A stretch of DNA of 64,000 bases from Desulfamplus magnetovallimortis (lineage in GTDB: Bacteria; Desulfobacterota; Desulfobacteria; Desulfobacterales; Desulfobacteraceae): assembly GCF_900170035.1 (NCBI RefSeq), contig NZ_LT828551.1, forward strand, positions 1,811-65,810, read 5' to 3'. Below the pieces are notes generated by a model, which worked only from the letters and a program-made list of their open reading frames with translations, was not told the DNA's origin and made no database searches. Made by a program: the position numbers and the translations under genes. Below, one piece after another: positions 40,529-49,974 of the stretch. Every line of letters starts with the position of its first letter. The stretch's first letter is position 1.

Positions 40529-43303
40529 ATGGGTAAAGAGAATATCATACAAATTGATAATCATCCGTTTACCTTTGAGCCTGGAGAGACCCTCCTGGAG
40601 GTGGCTGAGAGGAATAATATTTTTATCCCCACACTTTGCCATCTTAAAGGTACCACTCCAACAGGCGCATGTCGGGTATGTGTTGTTGAGGTGGAAGGCG
40701 CAAGGGATCTTGTCCCCTCATGTGCCACACCAGCCGCACCAGGCATGAAGGTACACAGCGAATCCCGGGAAGTCATCAAAGCCAGGAAAAATATCATCCA
40801 GTTGATGCTCTCATCCGGTAACCACAACTGTGCAATCAGAAAATTTGATCCGGATGACTGGACTTCATTCCATCTCAAGGTTCTCAATGATGACCAGTAC
40901 AATGAACTATGTCCTGTTTGGGGAGACTGCAAGCTTCAGGATCTTGCATACAGGTATCAGGTTATCACAAAAGAGATGCCAATATCAGAATCCAAATACC
41001 CAATGGAGCGGGTAAATCCATTTATATTGAGGGATTTTTCCCGGTGCATTCTTTGCGGTCGATGTGTGCAGGCTTGCCGAGAGATACAGGTCAATAATGC
41101 AATTGATTTTGGTTACAGAGGAGCAGATGCCAAAATTGTTGCAGGTACTGATGTGCCGCTTAAGGATTCAGAGTGTGTCTTCTGCGGAGAATGTGTGCAG
41201 GTCTGCCCCGTGGGAGCACTTATCCCCAAAGAGACACTGGCAACAAAAAAACGCTTTGATGAATCAACTACAAACACAGTTAGAACAACCTGCTCATACT
41301 GCGGTGTTGGATGCCAGCTCAACCTTACAGTCCAGGACAATAAAATCGTTGAAGTCAACGGTGTTGATAATTGCCCTCCAAACAACGGCAGCCTGTGCGT
41401 AAAGGGTAGATATGGGTATCACTTTGTAAGCTCTGAAAACCGACTTACAACCCCTCTTATAAAGAAAAACGGCTCTCTTGAAAAAGTTGGCTGGGATGAA
41501 GCTCTTTCATTTGTTGCAGAAAAACTCAAAGAGATCAAGGAGAAGCACGGGGCAGATAAAATGGGCGTTCTCACATCTGCAAGAGTAACAAATGAAGATA
41601 ATTACATTGCCCAGAAATTCACCAGAGCAGTTCTTAAGACCAACAATATAGATCATTGTGCACGACTTTGACACTCCTCCACAGTGGCCGGTCTGGCCGC
41701 AGCATTTGGAAGTGGCGCAATGACAAACACCATTGCTGATATTGAAACTGCGGATGTGATTCTTGTTACAGGTTCAAACACCACTGAAAATCATCCGGTA
41801 CTTTCAACCTTTATAAAACGGGCTGCCATGAAGGGCACAACCGTTATTGTTATTGACCCAAGAAAGATAAAACTGACCGAACACTCTGCAAAATGGCTGC
41901 GTCCTACTCCTGGAACTGACATTGCGTGGATAAACGGCCTTATGCATGTCATAATTGAAGAAAATCTTATGGACAGCGATTTTATATCAAATCGCACAGA
42001 AGGTTTTGATGCTCTTCAAGAAACCGTAAAAAAATATACTCCTAAGTATGTTGAAGATATAACAGGTATTTCTTCAGATGATATAATTCAGACAGCCCGT
42101 ATATTTGCAAAAGCCAAAAGAGCAAGTATATGTTACTGTATGGGTATAACCCAGCACACCTGTGGCACAGATAATGTAAAATCTCTTGCCAACCTCTCCA
42201 TGCTCTGTGGACACCTGGGAAAACCCGGCGGTGGTGTCAATCCTCTCAGGGGGCAGAACAATGTTCAGGGTGCATGTGACATGGGCGGCCTTCCAAACGT
42301 TCTCACTGCATACCAGAAGGTTGATGATGCAGGAGCCTTGAAAAAATTTGAAACATCATGGAATATTACAGGATTATCATCAAAGCCTGGCCTTGCTGTT
42401 ACAGAGATGATACAAAAAGCTGAACATGGTGATTTTAAGTCTCTTTATATAATTGGTGAAAATCCTCTGGTCTCTGACCCTGATCTAAACCACGCTGAAA
42501 AAGCCTTCAAAAATCTTGAATTTCTTGTGGTTCAGGATATTTTCCTTACGGAAACCGCATCCTTGGCAGATGTTGTTCTCCCATCCTTCTGTTTTGCTGA
42601 AAAAGACGGCACCTTTTCCAATACAGAAAGACGGGTTCAAAGGATAAGAAAAGCTGTTGAAGCCCCTGGATTTGCAAGGGAAGACTGGAAAATCATATGT
42701 GAAATTGCAACTCGCATGGGTACCCCCATGAAATATGACAATGCAGAGGAGATTTTTGAAGAGATAAGAAGTGTCACACCATCCTATGCCGGCATAACAT
42801 GGGAACGCATTGATAAAATAGGCATTCACTGGCCATGCCCGACATTAGATCACCCTGGAACTCCTATTCTCCATACAGTTCAGTTTACAAGGGGAAAAGG
42901 GCTTTTCCATGCCATTGATCATCAACCTCCTGCAGAGCTTCCAGACAATGAGTATCCGTTGATGCTCACCACAGGAAGGGTAATATACCATTACCACACC
43001 GGTACAATGACAATGAAGTCCGAAGGGCTAAACATTATGTCACCAGAGTGTTTTGTTGAAATATCTTCAGGAGATGCAGACAGAATGGGCATTGCCAACG
43101 GTGAAATGATAAATGTCTTTTCAAGAAGAGGTAAAATAAAGGCAAGGGCACAGATTTCACCAAAAGCCGTCAATGGAACAGTTTTTATCCCGTTCCATTT
43201 TGCAAAGGCCGCTGCAAACCGTCTGACAAACGCCAAAATTGATCCAGTTGCCAAAATACCTGAATTCAAGGTATGTGCAATTACAATAGAAAAGGCAGCT
43301 TGA
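40529..43303 (+). CDS. fdhA: Formate dehydrogenase alpha subunit, selenocysteine-containing
   Basis: A 924-residue enzyme if TGA 41669-41671 is read as selenocysteine 381 (DHCARL-U-HSSTVAGLAAA); the frame is identical on both sides. The N-terminal NuoG-like part has a [2Fe-2S] domain (CHLKGTTPTGACRVCVVE), SGNHNCAIRKF, and two 4Fe-4S motifs (CILCGRCVQACREIQ, CVFCGECVQVCPVGAL). The catalytic part starts with CSYCGVGCQL for the proximal cluster, followed by bis-MGD binding regions (VTGSNTTENHPV, GMGITQHTCGTDNVKS) and a C-terminal MopB domain. It resembles cytoplasmic Sec-FDH of acetogens. It interconverts formate and CO2, the first methyl-branch step of the Wood-Ljungdahl route. No partner subunits lie nearby. 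Confidence 0.94.
41669..41700 (+). promoter_or_regulatory. Bacterial SECIS element in fdhA
   Basis: After TGA (41669-41671), 41684-41700 folds as GTGGCC and GGCCGC (six pairs, one G-U) around the loop GGTCT. A GGUCU loop about 18 nt after the UGA is the hallmark of the SelB-binding hairpin in E. coli fdhF mRNA. Confidence 0.88.
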
Positions 43304-43325
43304 AAATAAATTGACCTGATCTATG

Positions 43326-43363
43326 AAAAACTCCCTATCCATATACGGAGAGGGAGTTTTTTT
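43326..43363 (+). terminator. Rho-independent terminator after fdhA
   Basis: AAAAACTCCCT pairs with AGGGAGTTTTT around a short internal mismatch and the loop ATATACG, with a long T run after. Confidence 0.88.
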
Positions 43364-43390
43364 ATTTGATTTCGATTATTACAAGTTTTA

Positions 43391-43548
43391 TTATAAAGCC
43401 TCCATAACATGCTGACATAAATAACCTTTTATGTATCGTTGTGATGCGTTAGCAAACATGGGGGCTTATTAGAAAGTCTTCATAACATACTGATATATAA
43501 ATAATTTTATGTATCATTGTGATACCTATCAGTCATGAGGGTTTATCA
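43391..43548 (-). repeat. Family F double repeat copy 2, overlapping the rluD 3' end
   Basis: AAAGCCTCCATAACATGCTG, GTATCGTTGTGATGCG, CAAACATGGGGGCTTATTAG, AGTCTTCATAACATACTG and TCATGAGGGTTTATCAG align with 29943-30105. The last part runs into the rluD coding end at 43529-43548. Confidence 0.82.
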
Positions 43549-44566
43549 GCAATTCACCTCTCATATACTTTCTCATATCTTCAGGCACAGGTGCAGTAAA
43601 AAACATCCTACGCCCTGTCCATGGATGACGAAAGCTTAGTTTCCATGCATGCAGAAGATGCCGTTTAGCCTTATTTTTCATATCATCCACAATATCATAA
43701 TTATATATATCTTTAACCCTTCTCGACTGTCCACCCTGACACAGTCCACCTGATCTCTTTCTGAAGTCACTTTTAAACCCATAGACACTATCCCCTATTA
43801 ATGGGTGGCCCAACGCCTTAAAATGTACCCTGATCTGATGGGTTCTTCCTGTTTTCAGCTCTGCCTCAACAAGATCAGTACCATCATGCCGCTCTAATAC
43901 CCGCCAAATTGTTTCTGCATAACGTCCCCGTTCAGCTTCATTAACAACTGACATCATTTTTCTCTTTACAGGATGGCGCCCTATGGGCATTACAACCCTC
44001 CCACTCATCTGCTCCAGGTTACCAGAAATAAAAGCAAGGTATTTTTTTTCAACTCTTCTGAACATGAACTCCTTCTTAAGAAATTCAAATGAAGGATTAG
44101 TGAGGGCAACCACCATTACACCACTTGTATCTCTGTCCAGCCGATGCACAATACCGGGTCTTAGAAAGTCATCTCCCACAGAAGATATCTCAGGGCAATA
44201 ATCAAGCAAAGCATTTACAAGGGTTTTTTCAGTATTTCCTGGAGCAGGATGAACAACCATACCAGGAGGTTTATCAATCACTAATATGTGGGAATCCTTA
44301 TAAAGAATGGATAGTTGAATGGGCTGAGGAACCGGAACCCCTTCATCGCCATTCGAAGAACAAATAGAGCCAGATACAATATCACCAACACTTACTTTAT
44401 ATGAAGCTTTTTTCCTCTCATCACCAACAAGAATGGCGCCCTCTTTCAACAGAGCAGAAATTCTTGATCTGGAATAATCAGGGCATTGAGCTGCCAAAAA
44501 CAGATCAAGGCGCACCCCATGATAGTCTGACATGACAACAAATTTAATATCCATGGAATAACTCAA
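43529..44566 (-). CDS. rluD: RluD-family 23S rRNA pseudouridine synthase
   Basis: A 345-residue protein with an N-terminal S4 domain (VRLDLFLAAQCPDYSRSRIS) and catalytic GIVHRLDRDTSGVMVVALT, in which the Asp is the nucleophile. ELKTGRTHQIRVHFKALGHP and LLHAWKLSFRHPWTG follow. RluD makes pseudouridines 1911, 1915 and 1917 in helix 69; the related RluA/RluC specificity cannot be excluded. An insertion of about 28 residues lies before LLHAW (RKRSGGLCQGGQSRRVKDIY). The last codons (INPHD and stop) are encoded by a family F repeat, so the natural C-terminus may have been altered. Confidence 0.9.
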   Translation of the reverse strand: MSYSMDIKFVVMSDYHGVRLDLFLAAQCPDYSRSRISALLKEGAILVGDERKKASYKVSVGDIVSGSICSSNGDEGVPVPQPIQLSILYKDSHILVIDKPPGMVVHPAPGNTEKTLVNALLDYCPEISSVGDDFLRPGIVHRLDRDTSGVMVVALTNPSFEFLKKEFMFRRVEKKYLAFISGNLEQMSGRVVMPIGRHPVKRKMMSVVNEAERGRYAETIWRVLERHDGTDLVEAELKTGRTHQIRVHFKALGHPLIGDSVYGFKSDFRKRSGGLCQGGQSRRVKDIYNYDIVDDMKNKAKRHLLHAWKLSFRHPWTGRRMFFTAPVPEDMRKYMRGELLINPHD

Positions 44567-44734
44567 AATCTCGGTTAGAGTAAGGCATCTCTATGAATTT
44601 AAAAAACAAAAAACCGGCATCACTCATGTATTAGAGTAAGGCCGGTCTCAAAACTATATATTGGACTCAATTTTCTTCATTCTATAGTATTCCAGATAAT
44701 ATAATTGGCAAAAAAATTGTGGGTGCACTCCTTT

Positions 44735-44790
44735 TTGCTTGCCCTTCAAAATTGAGATGCCAAAATATTTTTCTGGAAATCAACATTGCC
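44735..44790 (-). repeat. Family J fragment
   Basis: CAAAATTGAGATGCCAAAAT and ATTTTTCTGGAAATCAAC match, in reverse, the start of family J at 13905 (GATTTCCAGAAAAA ... TTTTGGCATTTCAA). The remaining 44567-44815 spacer has an imperfect hairpin (AACCGGC facing GCCGGTC) around 44610-44648 that may end upstream transcripts. Confidence 0.5.
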
Positions 44791-44815
44791 AAAAGGTGAC
44801 AAAAATTAAAAACCA

Positions 44816-45325
44816 TCAGGCAAACAGATTTTCAATCTCAACAATCATCTCTTTTTCATCAACAGATTTTGCCATGGAAAGCTCTTGCACAAGAAGACTC
44901 TGAGCAGTATCAAGTAACTTTCTCTCACCAAATGATAGATCCTTCTCAAGTTTCAGTTGAAACAGATCCCTATAAACTTCTGCAACATCATATATGGAAC
45001 CCGTTTTTATTTTATCCATATATTCACGATACCTTCGATTCCAAGTCTGGTTATCAGGCACCTGCGCCTTCTCCTGCATGACTTTGTAAACCTGGGGAAT
45101 CTCCTGTTCAGCAATAACTTCTCTCAGTCCCACAGAATCCACATTTGAAGTAGGAATCATGATAACCATTCCATTTTCAATGATTTTCATCATATAGAAG
45201 TTCATGTTCTCGCCATTAATTTCCTTACTCTCAATGGACTCAATACACCCCACCCCATGTGCAGGATAAACAGCCAGATCTCCCTTGTTGAATTCTTTTT
45301 TGCCAAGTTCACGAACAACTGTCAT
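44816..45325 (-). CDS. CarD/CdnL-type transcription regulator
   Basis: A 169-residue protein with an N-terminal RNA polymerase-interaction domain (FNKGDLAVYPAHGVGCIESI) and a helical C-terminal domain (IPQVYKVMQEKAQVPDNQTW, then NRRYREYMDKIKTGSIYDVA). CarD/CdnL proteins bind the RNAP beta subunit and stabilise open complexes at rRNA and other promoters. Length and domains are complete. GGGGGTAAGTCATA precedes the ATG. It precedes rluD in the same direction, separated by a repeat-containing spacer. Confidence 0.92.
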   Translation of the reverse strand: MTVVRELGKKEFNKGDLAVYPAHGVGCIESIESKEINGENMNFYMMKIIENGMVIMIPTSNVDSVGLREVIAEQEIPQVYKVMQEKAQVPDNQTWNRRYREYMDKIKTGSIYDVAEVYRDLFQLKLEKDLSFGERKLLDTAQSLLVQELSMAKSVDEKEMIVEIENLFA

Positions 45326-45463
45326 TATGACTTACCCCCTATAGTTAAGCACCAGTATTTTGTTGTGATTATTCACCAAACAGTACTGCTATCATCGAAT
45401 AATATACCACAAGCTCATATTCTTATCAAACAAAAAAAGGGATATAAGAATCCAGAGAAAAAT

Positions 45464-45640
45464 CAGTGTCTTGAAAAAACACTATTTGAAGGACAAATCA
45501 GGAAGCAGTGTCTTCAAAAAATACTATTTGAAGGAGAAATCAGGAAGCAGTGTTTTGAAAAAAACAACATTTGAAGGAGAAATCAGGAAGCAGTGTTTTG
45601 AAAAAAACAACATTTGAAGGAGAAATCAGGAAGGAGGGTT
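45464..45640. repeat. Tandem repeat L, four units of 42-43 bp
   Basis: Units start at 45464, 45506, 45548 and 45591 with consensus CAGTGT(T/C)TTGAAAAAA, then CATTTGAAGGAGAAATCAGG. The last two are nearly identical. The final unit overlaps the pth stop codon (45626-45628). A plus-strand open frame through it is repeat translation. 45326-45463 shows nothing else. Confidence 0.88.
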
Positions 45641-46219
45641 AGTATTAATGGTGTTCATGGCATGTTGAACGCCTTTTGAAATTATAATCTCACAAGCATC
45701 TGCTGCTTTAGAAACAATATTGGTAATCTCTGCTTTTTCTTCATTTGAAAATCTTCCGAGCACATGTGATGTCACGTTTTTTTCGCCACAATGGTCGGGA
45801 CGGCCAACTCCAAGGCGTACCCTTATAAAATTTCTGCTGCCAAGAAGATCAATCAAAGAGCGGATTCCATTGTGTCCGCCATGACCACGATCTTTCACAA
45901 TCATTATACGTCCGAGTTTAAGGTCAAGCTCATCATGAACAACAATTATACTGGGAAGATCAATGTTAAAGTAGGCAGATACTTTCTGTACAGGAAAGCC
46001 ACTTCTATTCATGTAGGACATAGGCTTAACAAGAACAACAGAATCACCTGCAATCCTACCCCTTGCAGTCAGGGCATCAAAACGTGATTTACTGAAGGAT
46101 AAAGAGTAGCGTCGGGCAAGCTCATCAGCCACAAGAAACCCCATATTATGACGGGTCTGGGAATACTCCTGACCAGGATTTCCCAGCCCCGCAATCATGT
46201 ATGTCTTGTTTCTGATCAT
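45626..46219 (-). CDS. pth: Peptidyl-tRNA hydrolase
   Basis: A 197-residue enzyme that releases peptides from stalled peptidyl-tRNA. It has GLGNPGQEYSQTRHNMGFLV (catalytic His), MSYMNRSGFPVQKV, VVHDELDLKLGRIMIVKDRG and GHGGHNGIRSLIDLLGSRNF. Length is normal. The final residues NTNPPS and the stop lie at the edge of the tandem repeat. It starts 9 bp after the rplY stop, forming the common prs-rplY-pth operon. Confidence 0.95.
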   Translation of the reverse strand: MIRNKTYMIAGLGNPGQEYSQTRHNMGFLVADELARRYSLSFSKSRFDALTARGRIAGDSVVLVKPMSYMNRSGFPVQKVSAYFNIDLPSIIVVHDELDLKLGRIMIVKDRGHGGHNGIRSLIDLLGSRNFIRVRLGVGRPDHCGEKNVTSHVLGRFSNEEKAEITNIVSKAADACEIIISKGVQHAMNTINTNPPS

Positions 46220-46228
46220 TACCCTTGA

Positions 46229-46849
46229 TTATGCCTCAAGTTCTTCCTCTTCTTCTTCAACCTCTTCATCTGAATCAGAACCTGAAGTGACAGGTGGAAC
46301 CACAGTAATTACAGTAAAATTAACCTCATGCGGAATCTCAATATCACTGCCAAGATCAATATCTTCAACATGAACTGCATCGCCCACATTAAGAGAAGAG
46401 ACATCCACTGAAACAGATTCAGGGGTATCTGCAGGACGGCACCACAACTCAAGCTCCCTTCTGATAACCTGAAGAAGACCACCTGCTTTAACTCCAGGAG
46501 ATGCACCCACAGGCTCAACAGGTACCATAACTGAAACCTTTTCATCCATGTCAATTTCCTGAAAATCAGCGTGAAGATAGTTCAGTCTGAATGTATCCAT
46601 CTGAACTTCTTTCAGAAGTACGGTTCTGGAAGGTTTAGTGTCACCCGCTATATTAAGATTGATAAAAAGACCACTTGAGCCATTTTTTCTTATAAGCTCC
46701 GAAAATTCGTATGTATTGACTGCAATTGATTGAGGTTCAATTTTTGAGCCATAAAGAACCGCAGGTACTGACTTGTTTTTTCTCAAAGCACGAGCTGCTA
46801 TTTTACCACTGCCTTTTCTGATTTCAGCTTTCAAATCAATAAGTTCCAA
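46229..46849 (-). CDS. rplY: 50S ribosomal protein L25 (CTC type)
   Basis: About 206 residues. It has an N-terminal 5S rRNA-binding domain (ELIDLKAEIRKGSGKIAARA, then VPAVLYGSKIEPQSIAV) and a C-terminal TL5-like domain (VMVPVEPVGASPGVKAGGLL), ending in an acidic tail (SDEEVEEEEEELEA). A TTG at 46849 with GGAGGAAAG before it gives the family N-terminus MELIDLK. The upstream ATGs at 46864 and 46888 would place the Shine-Dalgarno inside the gene. It binds 5S rRNA in the 50S subunit. Confidence 0.9.
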   Translation of the reverse strand: MELIDLKAEIRKGSGKIAARALRKNKSVPAVLYGSKIEPQSIAVNTYEFSELIRKNGSSGLFINLNIAGDTKPSRTVLLKEVQMDTFRLNYLHADFQEIDMDEKVSVMVPVEPVGASPGVKAGGLLQVIRRELELWCRPADTPESVSVDVSSLNVGDAVHVEDIDLGSDIEIPHEVNFTVITVVPPVTSGSDSDEEVEEEEEELEA

Positions 46850-47059
46850 TTTTCTTTCCTCCATGTCTGCATTCAAAGAAGGCAGCACTACAAAATATAT
46901 TAAATCAACATACGTTAAACATCATTGTAGATTTTATTCCAAATGATCTTCCAAAAGAGATTGTTCCCAAAACGCAAATATGCAATCCCACCCTTCCCTT
47001 CAAATCTTGTCTTATATAAGATATTGGATATATCATCAACATAAAAAATTAAGCTGAAC

Positions 47060-47117
47060 CGTTATGGCCTGATCGACACCGGTATCATGAACATAATAGA
47101 AAAATTTTCACGGTAAA
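47060..47117 (-). repeat. Family C-like single unit
   Basis: TTATGGCCTGATCG ... CGGTATCATGAACA ... ATTTTCACGGTAAAG follows the family C scaffold once, diverged. It lies in the spacer between prs and rplY (46850-47207), which otherwise shows no gene. Confidence 0.5.
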
Positions 47118-47207
47118 GCAGAGATTATTTTAATGTCAAATCACAATACATCATATAAACAAGTGCAAAAAAGGATTAAAAAGATTGCATACAATCGAAA
47201 TAAAAAT

Positions 47208-48146
47208 CTAAACAAAAAGTGAATTTACTGAATCGCCTCTGTAACTTCTTATTATGGCCTCACCAACAAGCTTTGCAATGGAGAGCTGTCTAATTTTACT
47301 GCACTCCTGGGCTTTGGGTGCAAGAGGAATTGTATCAGTTACTGTCAAGGTTTTAAGGGAGGATTGCTCTAATCTGTCAACAGCCGGACCCGAAAGAACA
47401 GCATGAGTACAACAGGCATGGACTGACTTAGCACCCTTGGCTTCAAGAACCCCTGCTGCCTCTGTCAATGTTCCTGCCGTATCAACCATATCATCTAAAA
47501 TAACTGCAACCTTATTTTCGACATCACCAATAATTGCCATGGCCTTTGCCTGATTTGGTGCGCTGCGGCGTTTATCAACAATTGCAAGTCCTGCATGCAA
47601 ACGCTTTGCAAATGCCCTTGCACGCTCAACACCCCCTGCATCAGGAGAGACAACAACCAGTTCATCCTGAAAATTTGTTTTTATATAGTCAAGAATCACA
47701 GGAGCGGCATAAAGATTATCAACAGGAATATTAAAAAAACCCTGTATCTGGCCTGCATGAAGATCAAGGGTAATGACGCGGTTCACACCTGTATTTGTAA
47801 GCAGATCCGCCACAAGTTTGGCACTGATGGGGACCCTTGGCACAACCTTTTTATCCTGACGTGCATACCCGTAATAAGGGATAACCGCTGTAATATAGCT
47901 TGCAGAAGATCGTTTTAACGCATCAATCATCAACAGAAGTTCAAAAATAGTATCATTTACAGGGTGACAGGTTGATTGAATTACAAAACACTCCTGTCTT
48001 CTTACATTTTCCTGAATCTCAACCTGAATCTCTCCATCACTGAAACGGGTCAACTTTGTATTACCAAGGGGCCTTGAAAGATAATCGGATATTTTCTGGG
48101 CAAGGGGTAGATTTGAATTCCCTGAAAATATTGACATTGAATTCAT
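47208..48146 (-). CDS. prs: Ribose-phosphate pyrophosphokinase
   Basis: A 312-residue enzyme making PRPP from ribose 5-phosphate and ATP. It has MSIFSGNSNLPLAQKISDYL, ATP flap YYGYARQDKKVVPRVPISAK, metal site VITLDLHAGQIQGFFNIPVD, VVSPDAGGVERARAF and the PRPP loop VAVILDDMVDTAGTLTEAAG. Complete. PRPP feeds the his and nucleotide genes. It lies just downstream of tRNA-Gln and upstream of rplY. Confidence 0.96.
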   Translation of the reverse strand: MNSMSIFSGNSNLPLAQKISDYLSRPLGNTKLTRFSDGEIQVEIQENVRRQECFVIQSTCHPVNDTIFELLLMIDALKRSSASYITAVIPYYGYARQDKKVVPRVPISAKLVADLLTNTGVNRVITLDLHAGQIQGFFNIPVDNLYAAPVILDYIKTNFQDELVVVSPDAGGVERARAFAKRLHAGLAIVDKRRSAPNQAKAMAIIGDVENKVAVILDDMVDTAGTLTEAAGVLEAKGAKSVHACCTHAVLSGPAVDRLEQSSLKTLTVTDTIPLAPKAQECSKIRQLSIAKLVGEAIIRSYRGDSVNSLFV

Positions 48147-48193
48147 AGCATCTCTCTTTGAAGCGCATTCTTTTTAAAAAATCTTTAGTTTTA

Positions 48194-48268
48194 TGGCTGG
48201 GGCGGGAGGATTCGAACCTCCGAATGCAGGAATCAAAATCCTGTGTCTTACCGCTTGACGACGCCCCA
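48194..48268 (-). tRNA. tRNA-Gln (anticodon TTG)
   Basis: A 75-nt cloverleaf on the minus strand. The acceptor TGGGGCG pairs with CGCCCCA and the CCA end is encoded. The anticodon loop ATTTTGATT gives TTG, and the T arm is GGAGGTTCGAATCCTCC. A D loop with AAGCGGTAAGAC is present. The order ispE-tRNA-Gln-prs-rplY-pth is common in delta-proteobacteria. Confidence 0.95.
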
Positions 48269-48350
48269 GTATTTTTGACATGGACTTATGCATTAAGTCG
48301 CAATTATTGAAAGGACATTACCTATTATTGCTTACTCCTTGATTGATATA

Positions 48351-49238
48351 TTATACAACAAAACTTGTCATAAAAACCCTTTTTCCGGTCTTATTCCATC
48401 TTTTGGCCAAAGCCTCATAGCAGTGTTTTGCCTTTATATAATCATCGAACAGTGCAAAAAAAGTTGAACCGCTTCCTGTCATCATTATCTTTTGCGGCAC
48501 GCTTTCTATCAGCTCTTTCCTGAATTGTCCAATTTCGGGATACAGTGCACATGCAGAAATTTCAAGGTCATTGTGCATAATTCCATCAATATCCGACATC
48601 TTATTGTTGCCTGATGTTTTTAAGAGGGAGTTAATATTAAATTTAATCTGTTTTGTCAATCCCAAATCCAGATTTTTATATACTTCTGCAGTAGAAGCTG
48701 CGACTCCAGGATAAAACAGAAGTATAGATTCGGGCAAATCAGAAAGAGCTCCGATTGGGCAAATCTGCTCTCCGAACCCCTTTACAATCGAAGTACGGGC
48801 ATCAATAAAAAACGGGATATCAGCTCCGATTTTAAAAGCAATCGTCATCAGTTCCTGCGGGGAAAAAGGCTGACCATAATAATGGTTCATGACTTTTAAA
48901 ACTGCTGCTGCATTACTGCTTCCTCCACCAAGTCCGGCTCCAACAGGAATATTTTTCTCTATGGTTACACGAATTCCTTGGCGGTTGAGATAACCTGTTT
49001 TGCATGTCAAACTGCTAAAAAAAATACTGACAGCTTTAAATACAAGATTTGATTCATTTTCCGGAACATCAGGATGATCACAAATCACTGTGATTTCAGA
49101 CTGATCAAACTCCACCGTCAATTTATCATGAAGCTCAATGCAGCTCATCAGCATTAGCAGTTCATGATAGCCACTTGGTGCTCTTTCTGTCACATAAAGA
49201 AACAGATTAATCTTTGCATAGGATTTTACCTGATGCAT
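48351..49238 (-). CDS. ispE: 4-diphosphocytidyl-2-C-methyl-D-erythritol kinase
   Basis: A 295-residue GHMP kinase of the MEP isoprenoid pathway. It has VKSYAKINLFLYVTERAPSG, the ATP loop NIPVGAGLGGGSSNAAAVLK and MMTGSGSTFFALFDD. The ATG at 49238 overlaps the DUF1844 stop as TGATG; a GTG at 49244 is the alternative start. Normal length. It is translationally coupled to the upstream small gene. Confidence 0.95.
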   Translation of the reverse strand: MHQVKSYAKINLFLYVTERAPSGYHELLMLMSCIELHDKLTVEFDQSEITVICDHPDVPENESNLVFKAVSIFFSSLTCKTGYLNRQGIRVTIEKNIPVGAGLGGGSSNAAAVLKVMNHYYGQPFSPQELMTIAFKIGADIPFFIDARTSIVKGFGEQICPIGALSDLPESILLFYPGVAASTAEVYKNLDLGLTKQIKFNINSLLKTSGNNKMSDIDGIMHNDLEISACALYPEIGQFRKELIESVPQKIMMTGSGSTFFALFDDYIKAKHCYEALAKRWNKTGKRVFMTSFVV

Positions 49239-49558
49239 CAGCACTTTGCCTTTACATATGCAAGTTTAAGCTCATGATTGAGGCTCTTCATGAGTTTCTC
49301 TTCTTCAGAATCCAGGTTTCCATGAGTCTTTTGGGCCAGCATATCGATCATGTCAATGGTCTGCCTTGCCACTGAGAGATTTTTACTTCTGGAGCCTGTG
49401 GATGGATCAGGCATCTCTCCAAGCTGGACCAAAGCCGATGAGTATAACGATATCATAAATGTGGAAAAATCAACCGCAGGAAGGGAGTTGCATTGACATT
49501 TCTCCGGACCCGGCTCTGCACACTCGTTCATTACAAAATCCTTTCCCTGTGCTAACAT
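49238..49558 (-). CDS. DUF1844 domain protein
   Basis: A 106-residue protein with the DUF1844 core: VDFSTFMISLYSSALVQLGE, then LSVARQTIDMIDMLAQKTHG and NLDSEEEKLMKSLNHELKLA. The ATG follows AAGGAGG with ideal spacing. The N-terminus has a cluster of cysteines (CAEPGPEKCQC). The function is unknown for the family. It is widely found next to ispE or translation genes in delta-proteobacteria. The stop overlaps the ispE start. Confidence 0.85.
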   Translation of the reverse strand: MLAQGKDFVMNECAEPGPEKCQCNSLPAVDFSTFMISLYSSALVQLGEMPDPSTGSRSKNLSVARQTIDMIDMLAQKTHGNLDSEEEKLMKSLNHELKLAYVKAKC

Positions 49559-49623
49559 ACAAAACCTCCTTATCAGGAATGTGTATTAGATAATATTCCT
49601 CTATAACGGCCATAGCAGACACC

Positions 49624-49830
49624 CCTGCCACAACGAAGCATGAAAGCCCTGAAAAAAACCTTGAAATACGGGGACTTTCTTATAAAACGTACATGGCTGA
49701 TGATAGCCACAATCGAAAAGATGAAAGTCGTTTTTAAAAACAGGCTGTTACCGAGACTTTCATATAAAAACGTACAGGCGGGTAGCCACCACAATAGAAG
49801 CGTTGAAAGCCATTTAAAAAAAAGCTGTTA
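49624..49830 (+). repeat. Family E repeats, about two and a half units
   Basis: CACAACGAAGCATGAAAGCCC is a partial unit. AAACGTACATGGCTGATG through CGAGACTTTCATATAAAA is a full unit, and AACGTACAGGCGGGTAGCC through GCTGTTACGGGAACC is a diverged unit. An H-type end (CACTTTTTACAAGGCCATCAA) follows at 49922-49942. These fill the spacer 49559-49974. Confidence 0.78.
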
Positions 49831-49974
49831 CGGGAACCTTGATGAACATGTAAAAAAAGTACAATGGCGAAAATTGATCAGTCAGAACCAACTAAAAATA
49901 TTAATCTCAATTTTGGCATTCCTCACTTTTTACAAGGCCATCAACAATCATAAGCAGTAATAATCTTCAAACAC

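Noticed and set aside
41672-43303. Formate dehydrogenase read as two separate genes
   Set aside because: Both parts share one frame, the break is a TGA at the known Sec position, and a SECIS hairpin follows.
45464-45640. CRISPR array
   Set aside because: Repeats are directly adjacent without unique spacers of constant length, and no cas gene is present. The same holds for arrays at 6918 and 62530.
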